A DNA stretch of 64,000 nucleotides from an uncultured Oscillospiraceae bacterium (GTDB lineage Bacteria; Bacillota; Clostridia; Oscillospirales; Oscillospiraceae): positions 1-64,000 of the forward strand of contig CALXDD010000011.1 in the NCBI GenBank assembly GCA_944386985.1. Reading direction: 5' to 3'. Shown here piece after piece: positions 60,142-64,000 of the stretch. Under the pieces are notes generated by a model. That model saw only the letters and a list, made by a program, of their open reading frames with translations. It was not told the DNA's origin and searched no databases. The number at the start of each line of letters is the position of its first letter. Position 1 is the stretch's first letter. The translations under genes were made by a program, and so were the position numbers.

Positions 60142-61629
60142 TTACCTCCAAATTCCTCTTATCGTGTCATTGGTTTCAAATTGAAGCAATGCCTGCTCCC
60201 ACTTTTCGTGGTATGCCGGACGCGGGGAGTAGGTACTGCTTGTAAACGAGTGTTTGGCGATCTGCTGCATTTCGCCGAGATCTGAGACCGCCCCCACGGC
60301 GTACAGCTGCATCAGGATGTTGCCCAAGGCACTGGAGACGACGCTGCCTGTGACGACGGGCATGGCCAGGGCGTCTGCCAGTCGCTGCATCAGAAAGGGG
60401 TTGCGCGTGCCGCCGCCAATGGCCACCAGCCGCTGGAAGTCGTTCCGGCCCGTGATCTGCCGGATCTGCCGGAGAGACCACAGAGCCTGAAGCACCATGC
60501 TGTCCAGAACGCAGTTGGCGGTCTCTCCCACACCGAAGGGCGGCGTTTGCCCCGTCTCCCGGCAGTAGTCCGCAATGGCCTGCAGGATATCGCCCTGCTC
60601 CACCCGTAGAGCGGGGTCGCAGACGTTGCAGTAGGTGTGGTTCTCTTTCGCTGTGCGGCACGCCTCCAGAACGTCCTCATAGGTCAGCCGGGGCTGCGTG
60701 CGCCGCCAGGCCTGTATGCACTTTTCAAACAGCCACATGGCGTTGAAATCCCGGCATAGGGACGAGTGGAAGGGGCCCTTCACCGTTTTAAAGGCGCCTT
60801 CAAAGCCCTGATGGGACACGACAGGTTCGTTGGTCCGTGCCCCAAAGATGATGGAGGTCCCCACGCTGGCAAACACGCTGTGCTCGTCCAGCTCCGGGGC
60901 GGCCAGCAGGGCGGACTCCGTGTCGTGGCTGGCGACGGTGACCACCTGGAGCTCCCGGCCAAGCCCTCCGGCGACCGTGTCCCGTAGCGGGTGCACCGCG
61001 CCGCCGCCCTTCACCAGCTCCGGCAGGATGGCGGAGGGGATCTCCAGCCGGTCCAGCACATCTACCGCCCACCCGCCGCCGGTGGAGAGGAGACTGGCCA
61101 CAGACGCCATGGACTCCTCACCGTGCATTTGGCCGGTGAGGGCGTAGTTCAAAAGGTCGGGGAGCAGCAGCATGCGGCTGCTCCGGTGGATGGCGTGCCG
61201 GGGATCCCGGGCATCGCAGAACAGCTGCATGAGCACCCGGATGTCCGTGGGGTAGACCCCGGTGGCGCAGTAGAGCTCCCAGAGCGGCACGCGCTTTTCA
61301 ATCTCCTGCAAGACGCCGCGGGTGCGCCCATCCTTATAAAAGAGCGGGAGCTCCATCAGATCGCCGCGCTCATCCAGCAGCCCGTAGCCGTTGCCGAAGG
61401 TGTCGATTCCCAGGGCCTGAAGGGACATGCCCTTTTGGATCAGCTCCTCCGCATATCCCCGGACCGCGGCGAGGATGCCCGGGACATCAACATAGATGTG
61501 GCCGCCCCTGGCCAGCGGAGGCACCTGGACGCTGCGCTGGTCGAGGATCCTGATTTGTCCGGCCTCGCAGCAGGCCGCCAGCATCTTGATGCTGCCGCCT
61601 CCCACGTCTGCCGCCAGACAGCCTCTCAT
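60142..61629 (-). CDS. FGGY-family carbohydrate kinase (rhamnulokinase-like)
   Basis: The 495-aa two-domain sugar kinase has the N-terminal phosphate loop AADVGGGSIKMLA, substrate region GIDTFGNGYGLLDERG, and C-terminal ATP-binding IGGGTRNPFLMQRLADAL. The overall pattern resembles RhaB more than xylulokinase, so a ketose is the likely substrate. The longer frame starts with a GTG that overlaps the ribosome site; ATG 61629 is 8 bases after GGAGG and begins MRGCLAADVGGG. Confidence 0.9.
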   Translation of the reverse strand: MRGCLAADVGGGSIKMLAACCEAGQIRILDQRSVQVPPLARGGHIYVDVPGILAAVRGYAEELIQKGMSLQALGIDTFGNGYGLLDERGDLMELPLFYKDGRTRGVLQEIEKRVPLWELYCATGVYPTDIRVLMQLFCDARDPRHAIHRSSRMLLLPDLLNYALTGQMHGEESMASVASLLSTGGGWAVDVLDRLEIPSAILPELVKGGGAVHPLRDTVAGGLGRELQVVTVASHDTESALLAAPELDEHSVFASVGTSIIFGARTNEPVVSHQGFEGAFKTVKGPFHSSLCRDFNAMWLFEKCIQAWRRTQPRLTYEDVLEACRTAKENHTYCNVCDPALRVEQGDILQAIADYCRETGQTPPFGVGETANCVLDSMVLQALWSLRQIRQITGRNDFQRLVAIGGGTRNPFLMQRLADALAMPVVTGSVVSSALGNILMQLYAVGAVSDLGEMQQIAKHSFTSSTYSPRPAYHEKWEQALLQFETNDTIRGIWR

Positions 61630-61663
61630 TCCTGTCACCTCCCAAGTCGGGCGCTGCGCCCTG

Positions 61664-62536
61664 TCATGTCTCCTCCACGCCCGCCTGCTCCATCACCGCC
61701 CTCAGGCAGTCCATGGCCTCCCGGGCGGCGTTCAGGGCGGTCATTCCGGCGTAACGGTCTACCGTGGGCGACATGGGCTCCAGAATGACCGGTCCGTCAT
61801 AGCCGGCTGCTCCAAAGGCCCTCACGATGGCGGCGCAGTCGATGGTGTCGTTGGTCCCAGGCAGTGCCCGCTGGTGGTCGTCCTGCTCCTCACGGCTCCG
61901 GGTGCTGTCCGCGTTGGAGAGGTGGAGGTTTACCACCCGGTCTACATGGCGCAGCGCATAGTGCAGATCCTCCGGCCGACTGCCGCTGGTGTACCAGTGG
62001 ATGGTATCGAAGACGAAGCCGATCTCCGGTGAGACGCTCTCCGCCAGGTCCACAACGCCCATCAGCGAGTGGAGGAAGGGGTAGCGGAACTGGTCCCGCA
62101 CGGTCTTGGCGCCCATGAACTCCAGGCCGTATTGGATGCCCTCCTCTCGCAGGACGTGGTACACGGCCGCCAGGCGGCGGTTGTGCCAGTCAAAATTCTG
62201 GGAAAAAGAGTAGACGTTGCTGCCCGGCCAGATATGGTTGTAGGCTCGGCGGCATCCGGCGAGACGCGCCCGGTGGGCCCACTCCCCGAATTCCCGCACG
62301 CGCCCCGGAAACTCCTCATCAGGGATTCGGTACATGTCCGCCGGAGCCATGATAAGACCGAAACGCATTCCAAAGTCCGCCAGGACTCGTCCCGCCTCTG
62401 CCGCCGCCGCGTCCGTCTCGAAGGCCCCCGCCGGGACTTCGATGCCGCGGAACCCGCTTTGCCGTGCGGCCTCCAGCAAAACGGGGAAGGGATGGTGGTT
62501 CATCCCTATCGTCCTTGGATTCAAATTAGTATACAT
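61664..62536 (-). CDS. Sugar phosphate isomerase/epimerase (xylose-isomerase-like TIM barrel)
   Basis: The 290-aa AP-endonuclease-2 fold protein (IolE/IolI/DTE type) has metal-site residues in YGLEFMG, FVFDTIHWYTSG, VNLHLSNADS and VILEPMSP. The family isomerises or epimerises free or phosphorylated sugars and inosose. As first gene of the operon it probably makes the ketose phosphorylated by the FGGY kinase. GAGAGGAG precedes ATG 62536. Confidence 0.88.
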   Translation of the reverse strand: MYTNLNPRTIGMNHHPFPVLLEAARQSGFRGIEVPAGAFETDAAAAEAGRVLADFGMRFGLIMAPADMYRIPDEEFPGRVREFGEWAHRARLAGCRRAYNHIWPGSNVYSFSQNFDWHNRRLAAVYHVLREEGIQYGLEFMGAKTVRDQFRYPFLHSLMGVVDLAESVSPEIGFVFDTIHWYTSGSRPEDLHYALRHVDRVVNLHLSNADSTRSREEQDDHQRALPGTNDTIDCAAIVRAFGAAGYDGPVILEPMSPTVDRYAGMTALNAAREAMDCLRAVMEQAGVEET

Positions 62537-62593
62537 TGTGGATTCTCCTCTCTACCAGTTGGCAAATCCCACATAAAAATGTTGTTTTCCAAA

Positions 62594-62623
62594 ATTATAC
62601 AGCATTAATGCCTGCGATTTCAA
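62594..62623 (-). promoter_or_regulatory. Promoter of the sugar operon
   Basis: Minus strand TTGAAA (62618-62623), 18 bases, TATAAT (62594-62599). The -35 box overlaps a TTTCAACAT element related to the nearby palindrome. Confidence 0.7.
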
Positions 62624-62649
62624 CATAAATTTTGAAATAAAGAAAAAAT

Positions 62650-62664
62650 TGTTGATAATCAACA
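62650..62664. promoter_or_regulatory. Candidate operator for the DeoR-family regulator
   Basis: Perfect palindrome TGTTGAT-A-ATCAACA between the divergent sugar operon and binding-protein promoters. Related half sites (ATGTTG at 62579, CAACAT at 62621) flank the leftward promoter. Confidence 0.6.
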
Positions 62665-62723
62665 TATAAAACAGGAGAAATCTGGAAAAAACCATAAAGT
62701 TTTTCTGTTTCGGAAAAAATTGC

Positions 62724-62752
62724 TTGCATTACAAGAACGAATCCACTATACT
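62724..62752 (+). promoter_or_regulatory. Promoter of the binding-protein gene
   Basis: TTGCAT (62724-62729), 17 bases, TATACT (62747-62752), 81 bases before the start. Confidence 0.7.
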
Positions 62753-62833
62753 TGCATCAAACCTGAGCCGCTTCCACAAGCCGGAAGAACTTCAGAAAAT
62801 ACAAAATTATTTTGGATGGAGGTTGTGAAGACG

Positions 62834-64000
62834 ATGAAAAAATTCCTTAGCTTCTTTTTGACGGTTGTAATGATCTTTACGCTCGCCGCCTGCGGAAACA
62901 ACACAAATAGTGGGAATCAAAATGGTTCCGCCGGAGGCGGTCAGTCCGACGGCAACACCATTCGCATCGGTGTCCTCACCCCGCTGACTGGTTCCAGTGC
63001 CCAGTTGGGTAACCAGGTAGCCGCGATCTATCAGATGATTACGGATGTGATCAATGAGGAGCATCCCGAGCTGACTATGGCCATGGCCGCCTCGGCGGGA
63101 ATCACCAGCATGGACGGCGCGAAGCTGGAGCTTGTCATCGCCGACCACAAAAGTGACGCCACCACCGCTGTGTCTGAGGCCAAGCGGCTGATTACCGAGC
63201 AGAACGTAGTGGCAATCTGCGGCGAGTTTACCAGCGCCATCGCTAAAGCGGTGGCCGTGGTCACCGAGCAGTATGAGATTCCGTTGATCGCCTCTTGCTC
63301 CGCCGTCAGCCTGACCGATGGCACCAACGACTTCCAGTGGTTCTTCCGATACGCCATCACCGACGAGACCTACATCAAGGATACCTTTGATTTTATGAAC
63401 TACCTCAACGAGAACTACGATGCCGGCATCAAGACCATTGCCATGTTCTCAGAGGACAGTGAGTTCGGCGCCAACATTGTTCCCATTGAGGAGAAGTACG
63501 CGGCAGAGTACGGCTATGAGATTGTGGAGAAGATCAACTACTCATCCAGTGCCACCAACCTGACCTCCGAGGTCCTGAAGATCAAGGAGGCCGACCCCGA
63601 CGTGCTGCTGATGTCCTCCTTCGTGTCCGACGCACTCCTGTTCTTCAACACCTGCAAGGAGCAGAAGTATACCCCCAACTTCATCATCGGCCAGCGGGGC
63701 GGCTTTATCCAGAGCGACTACCTGACCGCCATGGGCGATGAGAACAACTACATCTGCACCACCGGCAGCTGGGCTTCCGACATCAATACTGACGTTACCA
63801 AAGAGCTGGTGGACCTGTGGGCAAACTCGTCCTATAACACCGAGAAGGTGGATCTCATGGACAGCCATGTGAAGGACGCTATGAATCTTCTGTTCCTGGC
63901 CATGGCCATCGAGCAGGCGGGCACTACCGAGAGCACTGCCCTGCGGGAGGCTCTTCTGAACCTGGACTACGACATGGATACGCTGATGATCCCCTGGAAC
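62834..64000 (+). CDS. LivJ-type ABC transporter substrate-binding lipoprotein, 3' end outside window
   Basis: 389 codons are visible without a stop. The N-terminus MKKFLSFFLTVVMIFTLAAC is a lipoprotein signal (lipobox LAAC), followed by a Gly/Asn/Ser linker. The mature part is a Peripla_BP_6 type I binding protein: IRIGVLTPLTGSSAQLGNQV, LELVIADHKSDATTAVSEAK, ICGEFTSAIAKAV, IAMFSEDSEFGA. Family members bind branched-chain amino acids, amides, urea or other small ligands. Divergent placement from the sugar operon with a shared palindrome suggests it imports that pathway's substrate. ATG 62834 is 11 bases after GGAGG; an earlier GTG is too close. Confidence 0.92.
   Translation, partial: MKKFLSFFLTVVMIFTLAACGNNTNSGNQNGSAGGGQSDGNTIRIGVLTPLTGSSAQLGNQVAAIYQMITDVINEEHPELTMAMAASAGITSMDGAKLELVIADHKSDATTAVSEAKRLITEQNVVAICGEFTSAIAKAVAVVTEQYEIPLIASCSAVSLTDGTNDFQWFFRYAITDETYIKDTFDFMNYLNENYDAGIKTIAMFSEDSEFGANIVPIEEKYAAEYGYEIVEKINYSSSATNLTSEVLKIKEADPDVLLMSSFVSDALLFFNTCKEQKYTPNFIIGQRGGFIQSDYLTAMGDENNYICTTGSWASDINTDVTKELVDLWANSSYNTEKVDLMDSHVKDAMNLLFLAMAIEQAGTTESTALREALLNLDYDMDTLMIPWN

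Overview
The window looks like a chromosomal segment of a GC-rich, spore-forming gut Firmicute of the Oscillospiraceae (Flavonifractor / Lawsonibacter / Oscillibacter-like). The basis is Gram-positive style ribosome binding sites, a spoIIP gene, SLH-domain and XpaC/TelA genes, the rpsF-ssb-rpsR order, and many long structured intergenic repeats of a kind I associate with this group. Genus is inference; no rRNA is present.

Left part (1-37.8 kb) is mostly core chromosome: a tRNA-Leu at the edge, a complete 25-codon mini-gene, mnmA, a histidine-kinase-like protein lacking its phospho-accepting His, gapA, an Fe-S membrane protein with a ferredoxin, spoIIP, and a translation/RNA cluster (rbfA, nrnA, truB, FAD synthase). 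Then come a malY-like aminotransferase, an mtaB-yfbR-ACT-UPF0210 operon divergent from a cysteine desulfurase, guanine deaminase under a guanine-type riboswitch, rpsF-ssb-rpsR, a YifB/ComM ATPase, a 999-aa SLH surface protein, xpaC-telA-TPM, xpt and guaA. Guanine metabolism recurs (guaD, xpt, guaA). Two copies of a 0.7-1.0 kb palindromic repeat sit at 7.7-8.4 and 12.7-13.7 kb, and a related shorter repeat splits the ACT/UPF0210 pair.

Middle part (37.8-55.1 kb) is accessory DNA directly 3' of guaA, a known integration hot spot. It begins with an iteron array of 34-bp period, two overlapping tyrosine-recombinase-like genes with a coupled 28-aa leader peptide, and an XRE regulator. A divergent promoter follows, then a structured leader, an excisionase, a standard tyrosine integrase, a MobC-like protein and two unknown cargo genes. 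Next is an island holding a DUF4143 ATPase and a two-gene set: a Ser/Thr-kinase/SF1-helicase fusion plus a partner resembling the PLD-fold subunit. This matches the type I Mokosh anti-phage architecture. A 146-aa unknown gene lies just upstream on the same strand. The island is bracketed by direct repeats of about 570 bp, the right one being a broken copy of the second unknown cargo gene.

Right part (55.2-64 kb) returns to chromosome: gdhA, then a leftward sugar-catabolic operon (isomerase/epimerase-like TIM barrel, FGGY kinase, class II aldolase/adducin, class II ketose-bisphosphate aldolase, aldo-keto reductase, DeoR regulator). Divergent from it is a LivJ-type substrate-binding lipoprotein cut by the window end. 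The substrate is not evident. The best leads for something new are the paired recombinases with the iteron array and hidden-RBS leader peptide, the Mokosh-like island with its extra genes, the unknown cargo pair, and the large palindromic repeats.
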